6,401 nt of DNA from Candidatus Omnitrophota bacterium (lineage in GTDB: Bacteria > Omnitrophota > Omnitrophia > Omnitrophales > Aquincolibacteriaceae), in the NCBI GenBank assembly GCA_023246995.1, contig JAHFHI010000078.1, positions 1 to 6,401 of the forward strand, given 5' to 3'. The first letter of the stretch is position 1; each line of letters opens with the position of its first letter. Positions 1 to 5,403 of this stretch are shown piece after piece. Under the pieces are notes generated by a model. The model searched no databases and was not told where the DNA came from. It saw only the letters and a list, made by a program, of their open reading frames with translations. The position numbers and the translations under genes were made by a program.

Positions 1-9
1 GCGGGATTT

Positions 10-699
10 TTAGCGGGAAGCGAGCTCGTCCAGGCTGAAGCGGACGGGAATGGTGAGTCTGGAAGCGACGGGCCGGTTCAAAAGCCGGGCCGGTTCAAAC
101 CGCCAACGGCTTATCCCCTTCCGGGCGGCATGGTCCAGCAGGGCATATCCGGAACTCTTCTGAATCCGAACCTCCGAGGGACGGCCGTCCGGATTGATCA
201 CAACACCCAACACTACGAGCCCTTCCTGGGCCCGCTCAATGGCAAGCGGAGGGTATTGCGGGGGCCGGTTCAGATATTTTCCGGGCCTGGCGCTGATCTC
301 ATCGCTTCCGGCAGAAAAGAGAGTCGTCGCATGCTCTCCGGGAACCGGAGAACTCCCGTCCCCTTTGACTTTGGACTTCTTTATATTTCTTTTCTTTGCC
401 GGCAGGATTTTTTCTGTCTCACCGCGAAGTTTCTTTTGCGGCTCGGGCTTGGCCCGCAAAACAGGCATTTCTCCTTTTTCTTCGGTGAGAAGAGGCGCGG
501 ATTCCCTTTCCGGGGTAGGCACAGTCGCGCTTTCGGTAACTTCAGGGAGAGCCGCGACCATGTAAATCTCCACGCTGGCTGAAGACCCTTGAATGCCGTA
601 ATCGGCCGCGTGAACGAACGCGCCGTAGCCGCCGCAGAAGACCAAGCCGTGAACCGCGAGGGACGCGAGCAGACTTGAAAAAGTGGAGGAAAGTTTCAT
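10..699 (-). CDS. tonB: TonB-family energy transducer protein
   Basis: This protein carries proton-motive-force energy from an inner-membrane ExbB-ExbD motor to TonB-dependent outer-membrane receptors. From the ATG at 699 it has 229 residues. There is a short basic N-terminus, one membrane anchor (about residues 8-31), a charged linker with Pro, Lys and Glu (about 50-125), and a C-terminal TonB domain (about 145-222). The anchor contains Ser13-x3-His17, matching the functionally important S-x3-H motif of TonB. The C-terminal domain shows the family pattern YPPLA (149-153), the SSG turn (182-184), LLD and WRFEPA (199-204). The linker lacks the long Pro-Glu/Pro-Lys repeats of E. coli TonB. An in-frame GTG at 762 would add 21 residues and overlap exbD by 53 nt. 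I prefer the ATG at 699 because AGGAAA lies 6 nt upstream and the added segment is Arg-rich and unlike a TonB N-terminus. It is the last gene of exbB-exbD-tonB, 10 nt after exbD. Receptor identity cannot be inferred here. Confidence 0.9.
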   Translation of the reverse strand: MKLSSTFSSLLASLAVHGLVFCGGYGAFVHAADYGIQGSSASVEIYMVAALPEVTESATVPTPERESAPLLTEEKGEMPVLRAKPEPQKKLRGETEKILPAKKRNIKKSKVKGDGSSPVPGEHATTLFSAGSDEISARPGKYLNRPPQYPPLAIERAQEGLVVLGVVINPDGRPSEVRIQKSSGYALLDHAARKGISRWRFEPARLLNRPVASRLTIPVRFSLDELASR

Positions 700-705
700 C
701 GCATG

Positions 706-711
706 TTTCCT
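706..711 (-). promoter_or_regulatory. Shine-Dalgarno site that decides the tonB start
   Basis: AGGAAA on the minus strand, 6 nt before the ATG at 699, overlaps the exbD stop codon TAG (712-710). This favours the ATG at 699 over the in-frame GTG at 762 and suggests translational coupling of exbD and tonB. Confidence 0.65.
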
Positions 712-1126
712 AGGCCTGGCCCGCCGGCCGGGTTTGCATCGCAACCTTCGTGATGCCGACACTTCTCACGCCGTCAAGCACCTGCATCATGCTTCGGAAA
801 GAGGCATCCTCATCGCCGTGAATAAAAATCTGGACTTCCGGGCGCTTGGCCTTGAGCGCGCCAAGCTGCAGCTTCAAATCCTCCGGGGTCACCCTTTCTT
901 TCTCCAAATAGATTTCCCCGGTTTTTGAAACGCTTAGCGTGACGCTATCCTGTCTTTCCTGGGGCGCGGCCGTGCTTGCAACGGGCAAATGCACCGGAAC
1001 TCCCTGATTTTTGACCATGGAAAGCGAAACCATCACAAAAGTCGCGAGCAGGAAAAAAATAATATCGATCAGCGGGATAATTTCAATGCGGGCTTTACGC
1101 CTGCTCGAAGAGGCGGGAATTCTCAT
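710..1126 (-). CDS. exbD: Biopolymer transport protein ExbD/TolR
   Basis: This is the proton-channel partner of ExbB in the TonB-energising motor of the inner membrane. It has 138 residues, close to the usual ExbD size (about 140). It has a basic cytoplasmic N-terminus (SSRRKAR), a single transmembrane helix (about residues 17-38) and a periplasmic domain (about 60-133). The helix carries the family motif PLIDIIFFLL, with the essential proton-carrying aspartate at Asp21. The periplasmic domain has the usual strand pattern, including IYLEKERVT and VQIFIHGDEDAS. The ATG at 1126 lies inside the 3' end of exbB (32-nt overlap), with GGAAAG 9 nt upstream, so translation is probably coupled to exbB. 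TolR has the same fold. The following gene encodes a TonB-domain protein and no TolA or TolB is visible, so ExbD is the better name. Confidence 0.93.
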   Translation of the reverse strand: MRIPASSSRRKARIEIIPLIDIIFFLLATFVMVSLSMVKNQGVPVHLPVASTAAPQERQDSVTLSVSKTGEIYLEKERVTPEDLKLQLGALKAKRPEVQIFIHGDEDASFRSMMQVLDGVRSVGITKVAMQTRPAGQA

Positions 1127-1727
1127 AAGTTCTCGCTTTCCATGTCAGGAGCTCAAGATGGGTCGCGGCATCCTCAATCTCGTGGCGAGTCCGCTCCAGC
1201 TGGGCGTTCAAATAATTGAAAGGAATGAGCGCCGTAATGGCGATCCCCAATCCAAAGGCTGTGGCAATAAGCGCTTCGGCGATACCGCCCGTAATGGCGC
1301 TCGGCGTTCCGAGCTCCTGCCCCCCCAAAAGACCGAAGGCGTGAATCATTCCCGTGACCGTCCCGAGTAATCCAAGAAGCGGCGCGAGCGTGATGATAGT
1401 ATCCAGAATACTCAAGCCACGGTCATAGCGTTTGAGTTCGCGGCTCCCCGCGCGCATGAGCGCGCTGGATATCGACTCGCCCTCATGCCGGAGGCCGTAA
1501 ACAAGAACTTTGGCGACAGGGTCGCGGGAAACTTTCCCTTTTTCAATGGCCGCGGAGAGATCGCCTAATTGAACTTGAAGGAGCACGGCTTCAACGGTTT
1601 TCGGACTGCGCCTCAATTTTTCCGCGGCGATAAAGAACATCCTTTCAATCGCGACCGTCAGGGCGGTAATCGAAGCCAGGAGAAGGGGCCACATGATCGG
1701 CCCGCCTTTCAGGAATAACGCATACAT
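1095..1727 (-). CDS. exbB: Biopolymer transport protein ExbB (MotA/TolQ/ExbB proton channel)
   Basis: This is the pentamer-forming scaffold and channel subunit of the ExbB-ExbD-TonB complex. From the ATG at 1727 it has 210 residues, somewhat shorter than E. coli ExbB (244). It has three membrane segments: about residues 9-29, then after a long cytoplasmic loop about 106-131 and 147-172. The second holds the conserved LLGLLGTVTGMIHAF stretch (117-131). The third holds GGIAEALIATAFGLG, with Glu151 and Thr156 in the positions lining the channel in this family. A frame-compatible TTG lies upstream at 1751, but it has no ribosome binding site and overlaps the inverted repeat region. The ATG at 1727 has AAAAGGA 8 nt upstream, so I chose it. 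The gene is first in the exbB-exbD-tonB unit and follows a predicted promoter at 1784-1812. TolQ is the main alternative, made less likely by the downstream tonB. Confidence 0.93.
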   Translation of the reverse strand: MYALFLKGGPIMWPLLLASITALTVAIERMFFIAAEKLRRSPKTVEAVLLQVQLGDLSAAIEKGKVSRDPVAKVLVYGLRHEGESISSALMRAGSRELKRYDRGLSILDTIITLAPLLGLLGTVTGMIHAFGLLGGQELGTPSAITGGIAEALIATAFGLGIAITALIPFNYLNAQLERTRHEIEDAATHLELLTWKARTYENSRLFEQA

Positions 1728-1735
1728 GCTAAAGG

Positions 1736-1742
1736 TCCTTTT
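1736..1742 (-). promoter_or_regulatory. Shine-Dalgarno site that decides the exbB start
   Basis: AAAAGGA on the minus strand, 8 nt before the ATG at 1727. No comparable site precedes the upstream in-frame TTG at 1751, so the shorter 210-residue ExbB is preferred. Confidence 0.7.
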
Positions 1743-1754
1743 CTTAGGCAATTT

Positions 1755-1777
1755 TAATTCGGATTAGATCCGAATTA
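1755..1777 (-). promoter_or_regulatory. Perfect 9-bp inverted repeat at the predicted exbB transcription start (operator or 5' hairpin)
   Basis: TAATTCGGA (1755-1763) and TCCGAATTA (1769-1777) are perfect reverse complements around a 5-nt centre. The repeat begins about 7 nt downstream of the proposed -10 element, so it would cover or directly follow the transcription start. That is a common place for a repressor operator; as RNA it would form a 9-bp hairpin at the 5' end. Superimposed on it are two direct copies of ATTAGAT (1763-1769 and 1774-1780), 11 bp apart, or one helical turn. It does not resemble the classical Fur box. The regulator is unknown. Confidence 0.55.
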
Positions 1778-1783
1778 GATAGC

Positions 1784-1812
1784 ATCCTAATCAAAATCCA
1801 ACCATCTGTCTA
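1784..1812 (-). promoter_or_regulatory. Predicted sigma-70-type promoter of exbB-exbD-tonB
   Basis: On the minus strand TAGACA (1812-1807, five of six matches to TTGACA) is separated by exactly 17 nt from TAGGAT (1789-1784, four of six matches to TATAAT). The predicted start is near 1777, giving a leader of about 50 nt before the exbB ATG. This is a pattern match by eye. It is supported by its position in the only gap before exbB and by the A-tracts directly upstream. Confidence 0.45.
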
Positions 1813-1815
1813 CAC

Positions 1816-1845
1816 CTTTTTGGCGCTTTTTAAGCCTTTTTAAGA
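1816..1845 (-). promoter_or_regulatory. Three helically phased A-tracts (bent DNA / UP-element-like)
   Basis: The plus strand reads CTTTTT three times at an exact 10-bp period, with T5 tracts at 1817-1821, 1827-1831 and 1837-1841. On the coding strand these are A5 tracts on the same helix face. They lie immediately upstream of the proposed -35 element, at about -40 to -64. Phased A-tracts are known to bend DNA, and AT-rich DNA at this position can bind the RNA polymerase alpha C-terminal domain. The function here is inferred. Confidence 0.5.
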
Positions 1846-1935
1846 GATCTCTATACCCTCATATTCCTACAGGATCTTGGGTTAGAGAATGCGGGCAGAT
1901 ACGTATAACTAAGCAGAGCGATTAGCTGGAAGAGG

Positions 1936-3660
1936 TCAACCTATAATCAAAAGACGGCAGGTCCGGGGGAGATTGGAGGCAAGACTGCGCAAAACATCGC
2001 CGCGCAAAAGGCTGATGAGCGCGCTTCGCCTCGTGGTGCCGATTAAAACGGTGTTGACCCCTAGATCATGGGCTGCGCGTGCCAACATGCGGCCGGGGTT
2101 CTGGCCAAGCTGCCAGACGGGGAGCGCCATAATCCCCTGCTTCTCGAGTTCCTGCTCGGCCTTGGCAAAAAGCTCGAGCGACTCATTCGAAGGAGAAAGC
2201 TCCATGGGCATTTCAATGGATGCGGGGGCTTCCTCCACCAAAGCGAGGTAGACGGATTTTTCGCCGAGCGCCTTGGCCCGCAGGATCGCCTCGTCGAGAA
2301 GCGGCTGATTAAGCGCTCTCAACCCAACCATAAACGAGCTTTTGTAAAGCGGCGCGATTTCCACGGCTTCGGAAACCGTCAGCACGTTAGCGTTCGGGAC
2401 CAAAGCCGGAGCCGGGGCATGCACGACTTTCTTGGCGATAAAGCGTAATCCCAGCCCGACCGTGAGAACCGTTGCCGCGAACATCAGGGCATTATGCTTT
2501 TGAATGCAGATCGTAATTTCAATGACAAAGAGAATGACAGAAACCACCAAAAGAAGCGCGCGTTCCCATTTTTCCAGAGCAATGCCGGAATTCGTGGCCG
2601 TGGCTCCCAGATTAAGCGTAATCGCTCCGACAACGCCGATGGCGTAAAGGGCTGCGAGCCCGACGACATCATGTTCGACGACTAAAACCAGGATCGGTAC
2701 AAGCGTGGCGACACTCAATCCGAGCCAAGGCATTCCAAAACGATTGAGGGCGCGAAACGGGGCCGGGAGTTCCCCGTCTTTGGACATGACAAATTGGATG
2801 CTGGCTAAAGCGCCCACGGCCGTGTTGGCGGCTGAAAGCAGCAAAAAACCAAAAACCACGGAAATAACCTGGCCGTACCAAGGCCCGATATAATGATTTC
2901 CAAGCGCGCGGAGCATATCTTCGGTGTGTCCGTGAAGCCCCGGGATGGCATTCATGGCAATCCCGAGCAGGAATGTCAGGATAGAGACTTCAAGAAGCAC
3001 AGGCCAAATAGCTTTTCGGGCGGTTTTCCCCACCGGGTCAACCATCACACCGGTCATGTTCGCCACCGCTTCCACGCCGGATAAGGCCAGAACAATTCCG
3101 GCAAAAACACTCCAGTTGGCGCCGAGACCAGCTTCCGGCCATTGGAGTTGCACATGCGGCAGATGCGGAAGCGTCGAGAGAAAAAGGACCCCTGCCACGC
3201 AGGACGCAGCGATCGCAATGCCGGTCGCGAGGTTCCCGCCCTTGCCCGGCCCGAGCCAGTTAAGGGCCCCGATCAAGAAAATCGCCCCCATGGCCCAAAG
3301 CTCTGCGTGTTCAAAATTAAAATAATGAAAGGCTTCAAGCGAGCTTAGGGAGGCCGTCACCACGTAATCGGCCACAAGCAAAAAAGCGCCGACCACGGCC
3401 AGTAGTTGCGAGCGGGGTTTGACCGAGGAATAAACACCGCCGCCATCGGGATAGATGCGGCAGACGATCATGTAACAGATCCCCACGATCGCCGTCAGGA
3501 GGGACATCAGCCCCAGAAAGAACCACGAGGCGTGGCCCGCGAGCGCGAAAGCTATGCCGAGCACATAGGCCTTGCTTGTGCCCCAGTCACCATAGAGCAT
3601 GGCGCCGGCCTGATACCATTTCAGTTCGCGCGGGCGTTCAACCCGCTTCAGGATCATCAT
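1936..3660 (-). CDS. APC-superfamily transporter with C-terminal USP-like domain; probable KimA/KUP-type potassium importer
   Basis: This is an inner-membrane secondary transporter of 574 residues with about 12 hydrophobic helices (roughly residues 16-408) and a cytoplasmic C-terminal domain (about 438-574) resembling universal stress proteins. Helix 1 contains YGDWGTSKAY, close to the GDIGTSPLY signature of Kup. YPDGGGVYSSV (70-80) is a typical APC segment, followed by ADYVVTAS in helix 3, SGVEA (194-198) in helix 6 and LYAIGV (339-344) in helix 10. Asp25, Tyr32, Asp98, Thr102, Ser194, Glu197 and Tyr339 can be placed, from memory of the family, on the KimA potassium-site residues Asp36, Tyr43, Asp117, Thr121, Thr230, Glu233 and Tyr377. 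KimA likewise ends in a USP-like domain. The substrate is therefore probably K+ with H+, although a generic amino acid permease remains possible. The start ATG at 3660 is followed directly by a second ATG; GAAGG lies 7 nt upstream. It appears to be a separate transcription unit, with no clear terminator after it. Confidence 0.85.
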   Translation of the reverse strand: MMILKRVERPRELKWYQAGAMLYGDWGTSKAYVLGIAFALAGHASWFFLGLMSLLTAIVGICYMIVCRIYPDGGGVYSSVKPRSQLLAVVGAFLLVADYVVTASLSSLEAFHYFNFEHAELWAMGAIFLIGALNWLGPGKGGNLATGIAIAASCVAGVLFLSTLPHLPHVQLQWPEAGLGANWSVFAGIVLALSGVEAVANMTGVMVDPVGKTARKAIWPVLLEVSILTFLLGIAMNAIPGLHGHTEDMLRALGNHYIGPWYGQVISVVFGFLLLSAANTAVGALASIQFVMSKDGELPAPFRALNRFGMPWLGLSVATLVPILVLVVEHDVVGLAALYAIGVVGAITLNLGATATNSGIALEKWERALLLVVSVILFVIEITICIQKHNALMFAATVLTVGLGLRFIAKKVVHAPAPALVPNANVLTVSEAVEIAPLYKSSFMVGLRALNQPLLDEAILRAKALGEKSVYLALVEEAPASIEMPMELSPSNESLELFAKAEQELEKQGIMALPVWQLGQNPGRMLARAAHDLGVNTVLIGTTRRSALISLLRGDVLRSLASNLPRTCRLLIIG

Positions 3661-3887
3661 GGGTTAACCTTCAATAAGCTCGGAATTGTGCCATAGCAGA
3701 ACCCCGGACGCTATAAAAAAGAATTTTCTCGTCCGCATCTTGGAAATAACCATAGGCACTCTTTTCCCTCTACCCTATGGGGAGAGGGCTAGGGTGAGGG
3801 GGAAAATCACGCTTCAACTCCTCATCCTGACCTTCTCCCCATGGGGGGAGAAGGATATTCTGAAAAAAGTGCCAAACTCGAGAACGA
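3661..3887. other. Intergenic region between livF and the permease
   Basis: Apart from the inverted repeat pair at 3762-3854, this gap holds the permease ribosome binding site (GAAGG, 3668-3672) and about 90 nt of leader in which I find no convincing sigma-70 promoter. I see no motif that would mark a c-di-AMP (ydaO-type) riboswitch, which is associated with kimA in some Gram-positive bacteria. A weak 5-bp stem spans the livF stop codon, but its T-run lies too far away for a normal terminator. Confidence 0.4.
3762..3854. repeat. Pair of related repeat units in inverted orientation (REP/MITE-like compound element)
   Basis: Unit 1 reads on the minus strand from 3800 to 3766; unit 2 reads on the plus strand from 3819 to 3854. 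Aligned without gaps over their first 30 bases they match at 22, and most differences are transitions. A shared core is CTCTCCCCAT or TTCTCCCCAT. Unit 2 forms a perfect 10-bp stem (CCTTCTCCCC at 3831-3840 with 3845-3854, loop ATGG). Unit 1 forms a 10-bp stem with one mismatch (3766-3775 with 3779-3788, loop TAT), and can alternatively pair TTTTCCC...CCCTA (3762-3777) with TAGGG...GGAAAA (3790-3806). Placement between genes, head-to-head copies and hairpin-forming ends fit a REP-pair or small non-autonomous element. Neither hairpin is followed by a T-run, so it is not a standard terminator. Confidence 0.6.
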
Positions 3888-4592
3888 TTATTCTCCAAGA
3901 TAAGCGCTTTTTACTAAAGGGCTTAAAAGAAGCTCCCGGCCCGGGCCTTCAAGTTGAATATGGCCGCTTTCGATCACATAGGCATGATGGGCAAGTTCAA
4001 GAGCTTTCCAGGCATTCTGCTCGACAAGAAGGATCGTGATCCCCCGTTCTTCATTAATCCGGCGGATCAGCGAAAAGACGAGCTCCACCATTTTTGGCGC
4101 AAGACCAAGGCTCGGTTCGTCCAGGAGCAAAAGCCGGGGCCGGGCCATGAGCGCGCGCGCCATGGCCAGCATTTGCTGCTCCCCGCCGCTTAAATTTCCG
4201 GCAAGGGCGCTTTGGCGCTCCTTCAAAATGGGGAAAAGGCCGAGGAGCTCTTCTTTATCTTTCCGGATTTCCCGGTCGCGGCGGGTGTAAGCCCCCAGAT
4301 CCATATTTTCCTCAACCGTCAGATGCTGAAAAACCCTGCGGCCCTCGGGCACCTGCACGATTCCGAGCCGGACGATTTCATCAGGCGCCAGTTTTTCAAC
4401 CGGCCGGGATTCGAAATAAACGGAGCCCGCCCCGGCCCGGACAAGCCCCGAAAGCGTCATGAGAAAGGTCGTCTTGCCTGCGCCGTTGGAACCGATCAGG
4501 GAAACGATCTTTCCCCGCGGCACCGCGAGACAGAGACCTTTTAGAATTTCGATCTTTCCGTAACCGGAGCGTAAATCCCGGACTTCAAGCAT
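3888..4592 (-). CDS. livF: Branched-chain amino acid ABC transporter ATP-binding protein LivF
   Basis: This is one of the two cytoplasmic ATPases powering uptake of leucine, isoleucine and valine (or related amino acids or amides) through the LivH-LivM channel. It has 234 residues, the normal LivF length. The Walker A motif GSNGAGKT is at residues 34-41, the Q-loop region at about 80, the ABC signature LSGGEQQ at 134-140 and Walker B LLLLDE at 154-159. LVEQNA replaces the usual switch histidine by Gln, which is normal for LivF and separates it from LivG. The C-terminus ending in SAYLGE is also typical. Its ATG overlaps the livG stop by 8 nt (ATGCTTGA), with AGGGAG 9 nt upstream. It is the last liv gene in this operon segment. 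Amide or urea uptake ATPases (UrtE-like) are related alternatives, but nothing here points to them. Confidence 0.93.
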   Translation of the reverse strand: MLEVRDLRSGYGKIEILKGLCLAVPRGKIVSLIGSNGAGKTTFLMTLSGLVRAGAGSVYFESRPVEKLAPDEIVRLGIVQVPEGRRVFQHLTVEENMDLGAYTRRDREIRKDKEELLGLFPILKERQSALAGNLSGGEQQMLAMARALMARPRLLLLDEPSLGLAPKMVELVFSLIRRINEERGITILLVEQNAWKALELAHHAYVIESGHIQLEGPGRELLLSPLVKSAYLGE

Positions 4593-5403
4593 GCGGGTGC
4601 GCTCCCTGCCCCAGATAGGCTTCGATCACCCTCGGATCGCGTTGGACCTCGGCCGGGGTCCCTTCCGCGATCTTTCGGCCGTAATCAAGCACGATCACCC
4701 GGTCTGAAATCGGCATCACGAATTTCATGTCATGCTCGATTAATAGAATGCTCACCCCGCGCTCGCGAAGCTTTCGGATCAACCCGGCCAAGTCATCTTT
4801 TTCCGTAGGGTTCATCCCCGCCGCGGGCTCGTCGAGCAAAAGCAGGCTCGGTTTCGAGGCAAGCGCGCGGGCAATTTCAAGCCGGCGCTGGTGGCCGTAG
4901 GGGAGATTGCGCGCAAGCTCCCCGGACTTGGACTCGAGGCCAAAAAAACGCAGAAGCTCAAGCGCCGCGGCTTTAAGCTCCAGCTCGCGGGCTTTCAGCG
5001 CCGGGCTCTGCAACATGACGGCTAAAACTCCCATGCGCGCGCGCAGGTGCGCGCCGACCAGAATATTTTCAAGGACCGTCATATGCTTAAAAAGCCGGAT
5101 CGTCTGAAAGGTCCTGGCAATCCCCAGGCCCGTCACCCGGTGGGGCTCAAGAGCGTTTAGACGGACCGACTCGGATTTGGAAGCTCCCCAAAAAAGGTCT
5201 CCTTCGTCGGGCACGTAAAGACCGGTGATGCAGTTAAAAAGCGTGGTCTTGCCCGCGCCGTTGGGGCCGATCAGGCTCATGATCTGCCCGGCGGTGACCG
5301 AAAAACTGATCTGCTCGAAAGCCGTCACGCCGCCGAAACGCTTCGTCAGATTTTGAAGGCAGAGCAAGGCCGGGGATGGCGCGGGCAAGGCGGGCTTACT
5401 CAC
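4585..5403 (-). CDS. livG: Branched-chain amino acid ABC transporter ATP-binding protein LivG
   Basis: This is the second ATPase of the Liv-type importer, pairing with LivF beneath the LivH-LivM permease. It has 272 residues, slightly longer than typical LivG (about 255) because of an N-terminal Pro/Ala-rich extension (residues 4-13). Walker A GPNGAGKT is at 46-53, followed by the LivG-specific IARTFQTIRLF (95-105). The modified signature LPYGHQRRLEIARAL (167-181) is characteristic of LivG, where it replaces LSGGQ. Walker B LLLLDE is at 187-192 and the switch histidine is His224 in IEHDM. The start is GTG at 5403, supported by AGGGAG 9 nt upstream and an 8-nt overlap with the livM stop (GTGAGTAA). 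Substrate range cannot be read from the ATPase. Confidence 0.93.
   Translation of the reverse strand: MSKPALPAPSPALLCLQNLTKRFGGVTAFEQISFSVTAGQIMSLIGPNGAGKTTLFNCITGLYVPDEGDLFWGASKSESVRLNALEPHRVTGLGIARTFQTIRLFKHMTVLENILVGAHLRARMGVLAVMLQSPALKARELELKAAALELLRFFGLESKSGELARNLPYGHQRRLEIARALASKPSLLLLDEPAAGMNPTEKDDLAGLIRKLRERGVSILLIEHDMKFVMPISDRVIVLDYGRKIAEGTPAEVQRDPRVIEAYLGQGAHPHA

Larger units (their letters stand above)
1752..1935. other. Intergenic region between the permease and exbB
   Basis: This AT-richer gap holds the predicted exbB promoter, the inverted repeat and the phased A-tracts annotated separately. It also has a perfect 10-bp palindrome AGAGATCTCT (1843-1852) beside the third A-tract and a short ATACGTAT palindrome (1899-1906). 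I see no GC-rich hairpin followed by a T-run after the permease stop, so read-through into exbB cannot be excluded. No small ORF with a ribosome binding site stands out. Confidence 0.5.

Noticed and set aside
130..582. Plus-strand open frames across the window
   Set aside because: They are antisense to genes with clear family motifs, have low-complexity Arg/Ser/Pro-rich products, and lack ribosome binding sites.
700..762. GTG at 762 as an upstream tonB start
   Set aside because: It adds an Arg-rich stretch overlapping exbD by 53 nt and displaces the typical TonB N-terminus; the ATG at 699 has a well-placed AGGAAA.
1728..1751. TTG at 1751 as the exbB start
   Set aside because: There is no ribosome binding site in front of it, whereas the ATG at 1727 has AAAAGGA at 8 nt.
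1816..1845. Rho-independent terminator in the T-rich repeats
   Set aside because: Possible stems (GCTT/AAGC) are four AT-rich pairs, and the regular 10-bp period is better explained as phased A-tracts.
3670..3700. Sigma-54 promoter (ATGGCACAATTCCGAGC) before the permease
   Set aside because: The GG to GC spacing is 11 rather than 10 and the -12 box is poor.
3860..3880. Sigma-54-like TTTGGCAC on the minus strand just after livF
   Set aside because: The -24 half looks good, but the -12 half reads TCAGA instead of TTGCA, lacking the GC.
3863..3895. Intrinsic terminator after livF
   Set aside because: The stem GAGAA/TTCTC is only 5 bp, includes the stop codon, and its T6 run is about 11 nt away.
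5033..5055. GCGCGC-rich palindrome as a regulatory hairpin
   Set aside because: It lies inside the well-conserved livG coding sequence and is explained by Arg/Ala codons.
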